From Pratylenchus scribneri (Eukaryota > Nematoda > Chromadorea > Rhabditida > Pratylenchidae): a stretch of 64,000 bases of DNA. The stretch's first letter is position 1. Each line of letters opens with the position of its first letter. The stretch covers positions 1 through 64,000 of the forward strand of contig JAQSEB010000202.1 in NCBI GenBank assembly GCA_030063045.1. Reading direction: 5' to 3'. Below the pieces are notes generated by a model, which saw nothing but the letters and a program-made list of their open reading frames with translations, was not told the DNA's origin and ran no database searches. Shown here in pieces: positions 12,076 to 23,229 of the stretch. Made by a program: the position numbers and the translations under genes.

Positions 12076-12394
12076 TCTTGTGTCCGATGTCAACAATTAA
12101 AACGAATAAAATAACTTTGTCTTGAATATTTATCACTTGGAATAAATTGAATAATAATTGCGATAGAATTGGGACTGACTGGGGAAGTCGACATTGAGAA
12201 GGAAGAAGGCTTGTCTTTTATAGGCTTGGGAGATGGATGGCTTTGCTTGGGGTAGACAGTCAATCGATAACATAAAGAGGGAAGGGAGGAATGTGAGGTT
12301 AGAGAAATATAAATGAACGAGGGAAGAGGAGGAATGTCTTTTGGTTCTTCGGAATGCCATTTGGTTCATCTCCTCATTTGGTTCATCTCCAACA
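12076..12394 (-). repeat. 5' LTR of the gypsy-like element
   Basis: 319 bp, the same length as the partner at 9562-9880, ending CAACA and followed directly by the GAAAG target duplication at 12395-12399. Confidence 0.85.
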
Positions 12395-12432
12395 GAAAGA
12401 AATTTTTAAAAAAACTTCAAATTTTCACTTCA

Positions 12433-12498
12433 ATGAATACTGCAAAATTTTGCATTCCCTTTATCATCTTCATAATTTTATTAAAATTTTCAACATGA
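12433..12498 (+). pseudogene. kinase family remnant K6: signal peptide only
   Basis: After the retrotransposon, ATG 12433 opens a hydrophobic leader of 21 codons (begins MNTAKFCIPFIIFIILLKFS) and stops at TGA. It closely resembles the leader of K5 at 63583 (MTPAKFIVSFIFFIIFMQFS). The sequence just before the element, TTCAGATTTTATT at 9545-9557, matches the 5' acceptor and leader upstream of K2 and K5. Joined across the insertion, leader and signal peptide form the start of a kinase gene interrupted in its 5' UTR. No downstream kinase exon was found up to 13500. Confidence 0.65.
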
Positions 12499-12789
12499 AA
12501 TATTCCAATCAGCTGTGAAAATATAGCAAAAATTAAGTTTAACTCGTTTAGGTTTAGACCTTAGACCAAATCAGAAAATCTATACGCGTCTCAATGAGCT
12601 CTACAAATATCCTAAATAGTTTTATTGGTGAAATTCACTCAATAAGCCGTTATAAGCTTGTCGGAAATAAATATAAATTTGTGGACAAAAAAAGGCACCC
12701 ATATATAGAATATTCGAATAATATCTATAATGTATAGGATAAAAAATTCAAGGAATGTTATTAAATTTGTGGATTTTTTTTATGAATTT

Positions 12790-13020
12790 ACAAAATGCAG
12801 AATTGCATTTTAATGTTCACTGCAAATGCAAAAATAAAAATATTTTTGTCCACTTGATCAATCAATTGATCGTTTCCCTTCATTTTTCCATCATAAAAAA
12901 ATTGTCTCCACCTCCTCTGTGATGGACCAAAAACCGATGTAAACAAGCGGAGCGTACCATCCTGTGTCAATGTGTTTAAACAACAGGAACCTCACCTCAA
13001 ATGGTCAACTCTGATGAGAT
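12790..13020 (-). repeat. dispersed repeat R2, reversed copy
   Basis: TTTGTCCACTTGATCAATC, CGATGTAAACAAGCGGAGC and CTCAAATGGTCAACTC correspond to the reverse complement of the R2 blocks at 9035-9450. Sequence 12499-12789 and 13020-13540 shows nothing else I can name, except that 13190-13270 shares CCATATTTTACCATCTTG with the foldback at 63161-63515. Confidence 0.5.
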
Positions 13021-13541
13021 GAGCTATTATTAATTAAATTGACCATTTTTCTGCCTATTCCGTGCCCTAGAAGGGGGATAAGAGCCCCAATGATCACATG
13101 CAGTACCTCAAAAAGTGGCAACAGATTTAATCTAAAGATTCACACCAACCAATAATGAAGAAAATCCTAATGGTAATTTTTGCGTAGAGTAAAACACGAT
13201 TCTGGCATCCATTTTGCCATATTTTACCATCTTGATAAGATAATGCAGACTTTTATCAAGATAATGTAAAGGATTCAAAATTGCTTCAAAGCACATATTT
13301 CTCCCCATGAAAAAATTAGTTAAAAATGCTTCATCAATCATCATCATAATTTACAAATTTTATCCGAAAAATATAAAATTTAGATATAAGAGAAACGACA
13401 TATCACCACATAGTTGAAATGTTAATATTTATTATTTACTTTCGAAATAATCCATCCCGAAAAATTTCAATGAAATAAAAATTTTCTTCATTTTCCTTGT
13501 TTGACAATTCAATGTTTTTTTCTCAATTCCAATCAAAATTC

Positions 13542-14894
13542 TCATACTGCTGATGGGCATTCATTTTTGTTTTCAATTTTACCAGTAACGGTATTTTCAC
13601 CGCACCAAGGCAATTTATTGCCATCTTTATCTTTTCCATTGTAAGTTTCCAAATTTTTATCTTTTTAAATTATTTAAAAAAAATTTTTATTGCTGAAAAT
13701 TTAATATTTTATATTTTAATTATTAAACACAAAAAACTGACCGCATCTTGGAGAGCAACAACGGGCTCTATCCCTGGCTTCACTGTAGAAGAATAAAATT
13801 TTTCTAGCAGTCTATTAATAGAGCAAAAAAACGGTACCGGTATCAATCAATTCCTCTCGATATGAATGAATGACAGCAATTTTTAACTGATTCTAATACA
13901 AATGGTGCTAGGGTTTATTAATGCCCAATCTCAACAAGAAAAAATATTAAATTACCCAAAAAATTATTAATTTATTCAAATTCTTTCGTGTCGGAAAATA
14001 TTATATTTTTGAGGCAATATAAGTTGGCCATAACTAGGTATTAGGGCTCAGTTTAGGTTCAGTGCAGGAGGTTAGGAGTTAGGGGTTAGGGATAGGAATC
14101 TTAAAGAAGTCCTGATTTGGTCTAGTTATATGGCCTCGAAAAATCAAATATTTTTCGACACAAAAGATTTGGGTAAATTAATTCTTTTTTTGGACTAATT
14201 AATAGACACCAATCCCAAAAATGTAATCTTATCCAAAATTCCTATTTCCACTGTTAATACAGGAGAATATTTATAAGATTTTTTAAAACATTGATAAAAT
14301 TGCTTTTCGAGCGTCCATCATTCGACTCTCCTCGTCGAGAGGAATCGGGATAAGTAATCTCATTGGTTCGATTCAGCAGTTAGAAAAAAAAACTTACAAC
14401 TTCGCCATGAACGAACCCTCCTTTCTTTGTTTTTCAACTTTGCCAAAGATTTTCCCATCATTCGCGAGAACACATTGCCAATTTTTACCACCACAACCAA
14501 AAAAGAATCCTAAAATTTTATACCTAATTTGATTTAACGGCAATTAAGATTTGTGTTTACTGTTTAACTAAGATATACCATATACGGTTATACAAAAATA
14601 GTACATTATATGTATAAAAAACCCATGAATATAACCATATTTTCTATGGTCCAAAAAGCCCAATTGAAAATTTTATTTTTTTTTGTGACCTAATAAATAA
14701 GATTAATTCGAATCGTTATAGTTGGTAATCATTCGGCATAGGAAATTACTTAATTTTATTTTTATTAATTATCTGATGAGCATTCCCTCGTGTAAAAATT
14801 ACTTACGTTGGCACTTAAAGCCATCAACAAAATTGCTGTTGAAAAAAATTATGAAGAAAAGCGAGAAAATGATGAGTTTGAAAAATGAAATCAT
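13542..14894 (-). CDS. small secreted eight-cysteine protein
   Basis: I read four exons: 14894-14807, 14509-14398, 13782-13742 and 13660-13542, all with GT...AG borders and matching phases (1, 2, 1), giving 119 residues. The N-terminus (MISFFKLIIFSLFFIIFF) is a strong signal peptide, with probable cleavage before FKCQ. The mature part has eight cysteines: KC, GC, QC, RCC, RC, WC and EC. An even number and a basic middle (KVEKQRKEG) suggest a disulfide-bonded extracellular protein. I do not recognise the family. It lies between kinase-family members K6 and K2. Most exons are too short to show up as long ORFs. The consistent phases and single stop make the model convincing, but expression is unproven. 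Confidence 0.75.
13955..14205. repeat. foldback (MITE-like) in intron 2 of the secreted eight-Cys gene
   Basis: The left arm (TTTATTCAAATTCTTTCGTG, then a TCGGAAAATATTATA block) pairs with the right arm (ATATTTTTCGACACAAAAG, ATTTGGGTAAATTAATT). The interior has GGAGTTAGGGGTTAGGGATAGG. The element at 22138-22400 is the same family in the opposite orientation. Confidence 0.65.
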
Positions 14895-14929
14895 TTCCCA
14901 TTTTTGGTAAAAATTTTTCCCTATCGGGC

Positions 14930-15200
14930 AATTTTTGACTAAAATTTCCCGTTTTCAGTCAATTTTTGGCTGAAATTTCCCCTAAGGAGCACATTATAGT
15001 TTAAATTTTCTCTTTATTGAATCATTTTGGCTTTGTGCAAGGCAATATTTGACTAATTTTCTCCCTACGAGGCTATTTTTACTCAAATTTTTCTATTATT
15101 AGGTGCGTATTTTTAGTTAAAATTCTTTCATATCAGACCTTTTTTGTCCTAATTTTTCCCTGCGAGGCAATTTTGAATAATTTTTTTCCTTTGAGGCCAT
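14930..15200. repeat. degenerate AT-rich short tandem repeat
   Basis: Loose repeats of a roughly 40-bp theme (AAATTTTTCCCTATCGGGCA / AAATTTCCC, GAGGCAATTTTTGACTAA). A similar theme recurs at 17240-17430. The rest of 15200-16390 is AT-rich intergenic sequence in which I see no gene. Confidence 0.4.
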
Positions 15201-16396
15201 TTTCATTTAAACGGACACAGAAAAAAACATAAAAATTGATGAAGAAAATATTGAAAACGATATTTTATTTTGTTTGATTTTTTTCGATATTTTATGAAAA
15301 AAAATTTTTTTGAAATTTTTATGACCATTTTTCAAAAACTGTCAAAACCGAGAAACCGAAGAACCGGTTTAAAACCGACGCTGTCCAACCCTATTATCCA
15401 TATCTTATCGGATATCGCCTATCGGATTTTTCAACGGCATATTTTTTATCGGATATCGTGTAACTGATTTTTTTAGCCCGATACACGGCCCTAACCCTAA
15501 TAGAATGTTTTCCGCACTATATTTGAGTAAATGCTCTTTTTAAAACTAGCTACGTTGTTGTAATTGGCATTTCAATAATAAAAATATCGGCAACACAACG
15601 ATTTCGTGAAAATGACATACAAATTTGACAAAATGGATATTATTTTCAAAACGGAATCAAATTGGAATTGCCAAGAAAATCTAACTTTCGATTGCCCCTT
15701 TTTTCAAAAATTTCGGTAGAGAATCACTCTTTTTATTCGTCACATTTTTATTCGGTGATATTATATAAAATCTTTCGATAGATAAATTTTATTCATTTTT
15801 CCATTTTCTTTGATATTACTAAGATTCAATTAATAGGAAAACTTGCTTTCTTACCTAATTGGAAGAATGGAAGTGTAGTCAATTATAAATAATACTATGC
15901 TAAAAAATTTAATTTCCACTTATTTCTTCCAAAATATCTTAGTATCATATCGCTTTTAACTGCTATATTGCTGAAATTTTACGTTTTTTTTTGTAAATTA
16001 AACAAGATTTTTAAGTGTAGTTGTAGTTCGTTAAAATGCCTCGATTGATATATCAATAGTATTATTTTGAGATTTTTTTGAAAATTTGGACTCAGAAAAA
16101 TCACAAAACTAAAATTTACTGTAGTATAATATGACATTAAATTCATTTAAATAATAAACAAATCAATTTTTATATGGTTTTTAATCATTTTTCGCACTTG
16201 GTGCCCAATCTCGCTGTTGTCCAAATGTCATGGAACCGTAATTAGGGTAGGATTAGGGGCTACTGATAAGTTAAGGCCGGCATTCAATTTATCTCCATGA
16301 AATTGCGCAAATATAAATAAAGGTGGACGGTTTCTTAAATATTTTTAATTTACATTCATAATACAACATCGATCACAATAAAAAACGCAATTAATT

Positions 16397-19300
16397 TTAA
16401 AATCGAATACTATCCATGCTCCAATGACGACGACTTCTTTTGGAACTTTTCGAACTGCTTCCTTTTGAGCTGCTGCTTCCCGAAGAATCAGTTCTTTCTG
16501 AGCTTCCAGTTGTGAGTACTCCACTGAAGAATAATTTTCTTGCAGTTAAATTTTTGTGCATTTTTCGTTCGGTTTGAATTCTTCCCAAATGAACCAATTT
16601 TTGTGAGCATTCCTTGATGATTGCCGATAGCGGTGTTCTTTTTTCTTGCTCAGTTGCTTGGGTTTGCTGTGAAATAATATATTTTATTTCAGTAAAAGCC
16701 ATTCTATTTGGAGAGATTTTGTGATTGCGATTTAAATTATTATAATTTTATATTTTTAAATAATATATTTAAAAGCTTGGACTATCGGATATCACTATTA
16801 ACTATTATGCAACTGTCTGTCACTATTATTAAGAATAAGAAGCCGGTTATTTGATATGTGTGGAGTTTGTATCCACTTTTTGAGTCAACTGGGGAAAATT
16901 TAAGGGTCCCCCTTTGGGTCATCAACAATTAGTTAGGGTGGTCATTAGTGGTCATTCAGGGATAGGATATCATTTTAGTAACTCCAAATGACCCTAAAAC
17001 CCTACTACCCATAAGGGGACCCTTCACTTTTTCTATTCTCATCAGGGATGGGTTCGATGTTTCGCTTTTTTCGTTTCGATGTTGATTTTCGGTCATTTTA
17101 GGCATCGAAATTTCGTTTTTCGGTTTCGAAAAATTTTTTTGACCCATCGAAATTTCGTTTTTCGATTTCGAAAAAATTTGGCTAAAAATCGAAAAAATCG
17201 ATCGAAATATTATAAAATATAGAAATGAATTTTATTGCTTAAAAAACCTAATTTTTCGTTTCGCGGCCATTTTTTAGTCTAATTTTTCGCTGCGCGGCCA
17301 TTTTTGAATTTATTATTTTTTCTGGAATGATTATATTTTAGTTAAAATTTTATCCTAAAAATCCATTTTTGATTTAAAATTTTGCCTATCGGGTTATTTT
17401 TTCTTAAAATTCTCTTTGCAGCAAAAATTAAAAAATTTATGAGTCAACAAATATCATTTTTACCTGAATAAAATTTTTTTATTAATTTTATTTTAAGCAA
17501 TTTTTAACATGTCTGAATTTTACCACAAAATCTGAATTTTGATACGATTTGTCTAAATTTAAAATTTTTTTGCTCCGACCCCTTATTTATGAAAAAAATT
17601 TTTTTTCGATTTTTTCGTTTCGATGTCGATTTTCGGTCATTTTTGGCATCGAAATTTCGTTTTTCGGTTTCGAAAAATTTTTTGACCTTCCGAAATTTCG
17701 TTTTTCGGTTTCGAAAAATTTTTTGACCCTCCGAAATTTCGTTTTTCGGTTTCGAAAAATTTTTTGACCTTCCGAAATTTCGTTTTTCGGTTTCGAAAAA
17801 TTTTTTGACTCCCCGAAATTTCGATTTTCGATTTCGATTTTTTATTTTGGGCCATCGAACCCATCCCTGATTCTCATTAGCAAAAAGGGGATACATAAAT
17901 GCCGAAACTGGCTGTTAATGGTAAGAAGCCGCTTCTCATTAGAATGATAACGGTTGCCAAAGAATGAAACCGGTTGTTATTAGAATGAAACCAGCTGGCT
18001 TAAGAATGAAACCGTTTGTCATTAAAATGGAACCAGCTGGCATTAGAATGAAACCTTTTGGAACTAGGATGAAACCAGCTGGCATTAGAATGAAACCGGT
18101 TGTTATTAGAATGAAACCGGTTGTTATTAGAATGAAACCGGTTGTTATTAGAATGAAACCGGTTGTCATTAGAATGAAACCAGCTGGCATTAGAATGAAA
18201 CCGTTTGTCATTAGAATGGAACCGGCTGCTACAGAATATAACCGATTGTCACTAGTACGAAATCGGTCGTCACTAAAATGAAACCATGTCACCAGGATGA
18301 AACTTTTGATACTCTGGTTTTCTTATTAATATACCTCAATGATTTTCATCAAGTATCCATAATTCATCTTCAATTCCTCAAATAGTGTTTTGAAAAATTC
18401 ATTTCTTTCTTCAATTTCTTTTTTCCTTTTCTGTTCTTCCTTTTCTTTCTTTTCACGCTCTAAAATTTTATTATATATTTTTTCTAAATTCCATTCCGAT
18501 TCATCGTCAGAATTTTCATATTCATATCCATGTTCAGAGATTTCTTCCAAGTTTGATCGCTGCAATTCATGATCAAAAATTTCGTATTCATTTTCAGATT
18601 CAGAAAATTCTTCCACATTCGATGATAATATAATGGTTGGGTGAATTCCGGCGACTCTGAGCATCTCATCCAACAATATTGTCCAATTTTTATGACTTTC
18701 TTCAGAATTCTTTCTATGATCCACTTCTTCCCAAAATTGCTTTATTTGGGGAATAAATTTTTTCATTTGTGGTGTTTGTACAGCCAACATGAGCATAAGT
18801 CGACCCAATGAGAAAATGTCCGTTCCTGGACTTATCTATATTTTAAATGGATGGTATTTAATTTTGCGAAAAAAAAAACATTGAAAATTGCGAAAAGTGT
18901 ATTGAAAATTGCGAAAAGTTTATACCGGTTTAGTGGTTTGTCTTAGACACCCAAACCTTATACCCAATTGATAGATCTCGTCAAGACGCGTCGATTGGTA
19001 TATATTTTGTCGTGGCTTGACCAAAAATTAAGTGTTTTAAAGCATTAAACCGTTTTATGGTATTTAGTTCAAAACCATTTAAGCCATGACAAATTAATTA
19101 TATACCATTCGACTCGCCTTGCCGAGCTCTATCCATTGGTATATGGTTTGTGAATTTTGGGCAAACCACTAAAAACCATTATAAACTTTTCGCAATTTTC
19201 AGTGTTTTTTTTTTTTGAATTTTCAATTTTAAATATTTCCCTTTTAAAATGATGCAAATAAAAATCAAAATAAACGATCTAGAGATTGAGCATAGGCCAA

Positions 19301-21661
19301 ATCGACTCCTCAGGGTCGATTTAATTTGTGAAATTCAATTTCAGATCAGAAATATGAATAGTCAAAAGTTGGTAAATGAAAACCGGTTTGAGTTTAAATA
19401 TTGGTTAATATCGAAATTTCATACATTAAATCAACCCTGATGAGTTGATTGAGAGTAATTTCATAGAAGCTGGAGATTCCAAAATAAGCTAGCCCATCAT
19501 CTAGAGCTAATTACGAAATTAGCAAATTATGAAAATTTGGTGCAAAGAAACATAAATAAATTGATCCAGTTGCTTTAGCACAATTGGACAAAATATTGGT
19601 TAATCACCCTAATTAGGTGATAGTATTGTCGTACAGATTTTCTCTATATAAATGTGAAAAATTTATAATTTACCACATTAATAATGTTTGGTAAATAAAG
19701 CTCAGGAGCGCGATAAAATGTTGTGCCCATCAACTTTAGCCACTCATCATCGCCTAATATTAGTTTTCCATTTTCAGGTACAAATTTCTGTGCAGCACCA
19801 AAATCCGTCAATTTAATTCGAATTTTTCCATAATTCTCTTCACATAATTCTTTTGGATTAGGGGAATTCGGCATAATCATCACATTTTGCGGTTTTAAAT
19901 CGACGAATATATGATCTGGGAAATGTGTATAATTTATTAATAACAGATTTTTTTAACTTTTCTCTTATAATGAAAAAAATATAATTGAAACTATACTAAA
20001 TTCATTAAATTTGACTAGCTGACCAATTTGAAATAGTATAATAATCAACATTTTTGTTAATAATTAATTTGCTTTTCAGCATTATTCAATATTTATTAGC
20101 ATAAGTTATAATAATTTTGAAGTAATTTAATGATTTTTGGCTTATCTTTTTTAAATACCAAAAAAATCCGAATTTTTTACGAATATATTTCAATTATTAT
20201 TTTTAATTCAAATTAATTTCAAAATACCAACTTCTTTGATGTAATTGTTCAAGGCCTAAACTGATTTCACGCATAATATAGAGGAGCATTTTTTCGGAAA
20301 CAGTATCATAAGTGCATGGTTGGCAAAATTGTACCAATGAAAAGCTTTGGCACCGGCAAAATTGTGGCATCGCCTTTTGCCAATATTCATATAAATTTTG
20401 TTTGCCTAATTCCATCAAAATGGCCGAATGTTTGACTTTCTTGTAGAAGAAAGTTTCTCTGAAAATTATTTCAAATTTTTATTTGAAATATTCTCAAAAT
20501 ATATTAAAATTTTTTACCTTCTAAAAAAGCGCAAATTATGATCCGGCGGAGGCCATATTGAATATTCTTTGGGCTGCTTGAAAATATCATCAATAATGGC
20601 CAATTCTTTTACAATTTCCTCATTATTTTTAATTTTCGATGGATTAGCTACTTTGATGGCCTCGCATTTTATCGGCCTATCTGCTGGTATTTCCCATTTT
20701 TTTCCAATGTAAATGGCATGAAAAACCTTCAATATTTAAATTTTACAATATTTAAAAAGTTAGATTTTTAATTTTTTATTTTAAAATGAGATTTAAAAAT
20801 CCGAATTTAAATCCCTCTATATTTTTTGAGATTTCTTAAAGTACAAAAATTTTTTGCTTCAAATTATTCAGTCTCAAATAAATTTTAATTTTGGTTAATT
20901 CAAGAAAATATAAAATATGTTACAGAAAATATGGGGAATTAGTAAATCTTGGGAATAAACAAACTGCTGGACTGGTAAATTTCGGGAATCTTGGTTTCTA
21001 CTTTCTAGCTATTGTGAATAGTCTCATTCGATCGCCATTCGCCATATTCGATTTACAATATAAAATTTCAATTTCTATCTGTTCTGATCTTGCCTAGTAA
21101 CACTTTCCATTAGATTTTTATCCCGCATCCAGCACTCAATATATAGACCATAACCTTAACCTTCCTTCCAGTCTGAAAATGAAATTTTATATAGTAAATC
21201 AACCATGCCTAATCGAATGAACCAAATCTGACTGAGTTTATACGATACTAGGAGCCGAAATTCCTAAAATTTACCAGCCCAGTGTCTTGGTCCCATATTT
21301 ACCACTAAATATTCATTTCTTAAATATTTTGTTAATTTATATAATTTTTTTATTTTCTACATATTTTATTTACCAATGCAGTTCCACCTTCACCAATTGG
21401 CTCTATGGAGATTAAATATTTATTGCCATCATTGAATTTCACGGCCATCATTTTCGTTAAATCATCCCTTTTATGACAGGAGCAATGAATGAGAGGTTCA
21501 TAAAAATTTGTATTTTTCTTTAAATTCACAGCAACAGAATGGAAAATATCATGGGCATTGAAAGTTGACATTGAAAATTTTATTAAAATTATGATGTTTA
21601 TAAGGAGAATATTGATGAGTTTTGTGTGATTCATTGAAGGATAAATTTTAAAATTTTTCAT
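16397..21661 (-). CDS. secreted protein kinase K2, complete
   Basis: Six exons: 21661-21374, 20726-20518, 20458-20232, 19915-19674, 18835-18335 and 16666-16397. All phases agree and the total is 578 codons (569 if the in-frame ATG at 21634 is the start, which places a hydrophobic leader at the N-terminus). Order: signal peptide; CSCHK motif; KYLIS and glycine loop GEGGTAL; beta-3 Lys at about residue 121 (CEAIKVA); a C-x-C...C-x2-C insert (FCRC, FCQPC); catalytic loop FVDLKPQN at about 245-252, with the HRD His replaced by Phe but Asp kept; DFG at 279-281; RAPE at 310-313; DIFSLGRLML; a Glu/Lys-rich insert; subdomain XI RTPLSAII; a Ser/Arg-rich tail. A 5' acceptor lies at 21677-21680. Likely a secreted or luminal Ser/Thr-type kinase; I cannot assign a substrate. 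Confidence 0.85.
16895..17035. repeat. small foldback in the last K2 intron
   Basis: TTAAGGGTCCCCCTTTGGGT pairs with the right arm ACCCATAAGGGGACCCTTCA (imperfect), around an interior with TTAGGG and CCCTAA motifs. It belongs to the same general type as 44722-44943. Confidence 0.55.
17040..17870. repeat. about 41-bp minisatellite, GAAATTTCGTTTTTCGG type
   Basis: Units of CGAAATTTCGTTTTTCGGTT followed by TCGAAAAATTTTTTGACC repeat about five times at 17640-17830, with a shorter block at 17090-17200. They lie inside the 1.67-kb K2 intron (16667-18334). Open frames across them on either strand follow from the repeat and are not genes. Confidence 0.7.
17950..18290. repeat. 21-bp minisatellite, ATGAAACCGGTTGTTATTAG type
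   Basis: About 16 tandem units of 21 bp, open in both directions because the period is a multiple of three. They lie in the last K2 intron just downstream of exon 5. Confidence 0.8.
18862..19215. repeat. long foldback in the K2 DFG-to-DIFS intron
   Basis: The left half (ACATTGAAAATTGCG, AAAGTTTATACCGGTTTAGTG, ACACCCAAACC, TAGATCTCGTCAAGACGCGTC) is mirrored by the right half (GACTCGCCTTGCCGAGCTC, GGGCAAACCACTAAAAACC, CTTTTCGCAATTTTCAGTG). About 350 bp with arms of about 150 bp. The same family occurs at 57068-57478 and 58838-59167, with fragments at 4590 and 63940. Confidence 0.7.
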
Positions 21662-21675
21662 CTTTTTTAATAAAA

Positions 21676-21682
21676 TCTGAAT
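21676..21682 (-). promoter_or_regulatory. 5' splice acceptor upstream of the K2 start (cis or trans)
   Basis: TTCAG followed by ATTTTATTAAAAAAGATG. Matching acceptor-plus-leader sequences precede K3 (AG at 55255-55256), K5 (63547-63548) and the interrupted K6 (9547-9548); K1 has TTTAG at 6082-6083. They could be spliced-leader acceptors or ends of a 5' UTR intron. Confidence 0.55.
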
Positions 21683-22137
21683 TTAATAAGTACTTTTAAG
21701 ATTTTATTCTAAAGATGACGCCATCTTCTTCTTTGATAGTTAGAGGCGGACAACGATAGAAATAGTGAGCTCTTTTTAGTAAAAGGGAATTTATTAAACT
21801 GCTGGTCAAACATGTGTAAGGCTCACTATAAATTGTACATCTAAACCAAAATTTTTAATATGAAATGTACGGATTTTAGAACCAAATTTTGCTTACCGAA
21901 TCATTCACTAAGGAAACCATAATATTTGTAAAATAACAAAAACTGATTAAACAAGACTCAAAATAACGATTATTATAAGCATAATAAATAGCTCTTTTAT
22001 AAGGCTGGGTTTTATATGCGGTTTAAAGAATAAAACTGTTTGGCGCATTTTAGCTGTGAGAGTTTTTTTAGACAGATTGAGGACATGTCTTATTAAAAAA
22101 ACTTTCTAATTCTAAATGGGACTAGGGATAGGGAGTC

Positions 22138-22400
22138 TATTAATTTGCCAAAAAAAGAGAATTAATTTACCCAAATTTTTGGTGTCGAAAAATAATCATT
22201 TTTTGAGGCCATATAACCTGGTCAAATTAGATTTCTTTAAGATTCCCTAACCCCCAGCCCTTAGCCCCTAATCCCATGCCTGCCCTGAACCTAACCCTGA
22301 AACTTAATACCTAGTTATGGCCATATATGTATATGACCTCATAATATTTTTTGACACGAAAGAATTTGGGTAAATTAATAATATTATACTAATTATAAAA
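22138..22400. repeat. foldback (MITE-like), second copy of the 13955 family
   Basis: TTAATTTACCCAAATTTTTG and GTGTCGAAAAATAATCATTT on the left pair with TTTTTTGACACGAAAGAATT and TGGGTAAATTAATA on the right. The interior has CCCTAACCCCCAGCCC and CTAACCCTGAAAC. The stretch 21700-22137 contains nothing I can support. Confidence 0.65.
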
Positions 22401-22409
22401 AACTGATAT

Positions 22410-22870
22410 ACCGCAGAATTTCAATGCCAACTGAAATAAGAAAGAATTGAAGAGAGAAAAATCGAAGACATGGGATCATTTATCATTCGGACTCAATCTG
22501 CTGATCGAATTGTGGCGGGTAAAGCATTGAGCGCTACTTCCCTTCTAGTTTGAGGAAGGGAAAGCAAATATAAGTAGTTTGAGATGGGCAGAGCCAGAAT
22601 TTTGCCTCACTCATCTGATTTGGCCATTTGAGAGGTAAGGGACGAGAGCGGAGATGACGGCAGGCCCAGAGATTTGGCCATTTGAGAGGAAAGGGCCGAG
22701 AGATGAGATGACGGCAGGCCCAGAGATTTGGCCATTTGAGAGGTAAGGGCCGAGAGCTTGGATGACAGCAGGCCCAGAAGGTAGGTGATGAGATGATGTC
22801 TCGAGGTGGGCAAAATGATGGGAACGATAAATTGATTGATTTGATCAGGTGGACATAAAATATAATTTGA
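22410..22870 (+). repeat. dispersed repeat R2 with internal triplication
   Basis: It opens ACCGCAGAATTTCAATG like the copy at 9035 and ends with GATTTGATCAGGTGGACA. Inside, a block of about 60 bp (AGATTTGGCCATTTGAGAGG, AAAGGGCCGAGAG, ATGACGGCAGGCCC) is present three times. The open minus frame across it follows from the repeats. Confidence 0.6.
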
Positions 22871-23229
22871 GGTCATTTTCAGCTCTGGAGCCTTGAGCTC
22901 CGTTTTCGGAGCTTCCAGCAGCACTGCTGGGGAAGGGGTGAATCGGCTCCGAGAAAGTAGTATAATGTAAAAATATTTTTAAAGATTTTTAAAAAATGTA
23001 ACATAAATTCCCATAGATACAATAATATTGCATTTCAGAGGAAACCCCTACCCATTTCCCACATTTTCCCTCCAAGAGTGGGAGTGAAAAATGTACAGAA
23101 ATACAGTGGAAATAAATATTTCTTCAAAAATTTCAGAGGAATATTTGAGTATTTCTTATGAAAACTAAATTTCTGAGAGAATTCCAACTCATTTCCTCCT
23201 GTTTTCACACATATTCCCTCCAAGAGTGG

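Larger units (their letters stand above)
9562..12394 (-). mobile_element. non-autonomous Ty3/gypsy-like LTR retrotransposon
   Basis: Two direct 319-bp LTRs (9562-9880 and 12076-12394) begin TGTTG and end CAACA and differ at about eight positions by eye. The interior is only about 2.2 kb. On the minus strand it reads: a primer-binding-like TGGCGCAGTCAGC three bases inside the 5' LTR, gag, CCHC knuckles, an aspartic protease, a short integrase C-terminal tail, and a purine tract AAGAAGGGAGA next to the 3' LTR. Reverse transcriptase, RNase H and the integrase core are missing, so it must have moved with help from a full-length relative. The LTR divergence and broken gag frame indicate it is no longer young. 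The target duplication is GAAAG. Confidence 0.9.

Noticed and set aside
17504..18292. Open frames on both strands through the K2 intron
   Set aside because: They follow tandem repeats (FETEKRNF and MKPVVIR types) and lie inside an intron of a phase-consistent gene.
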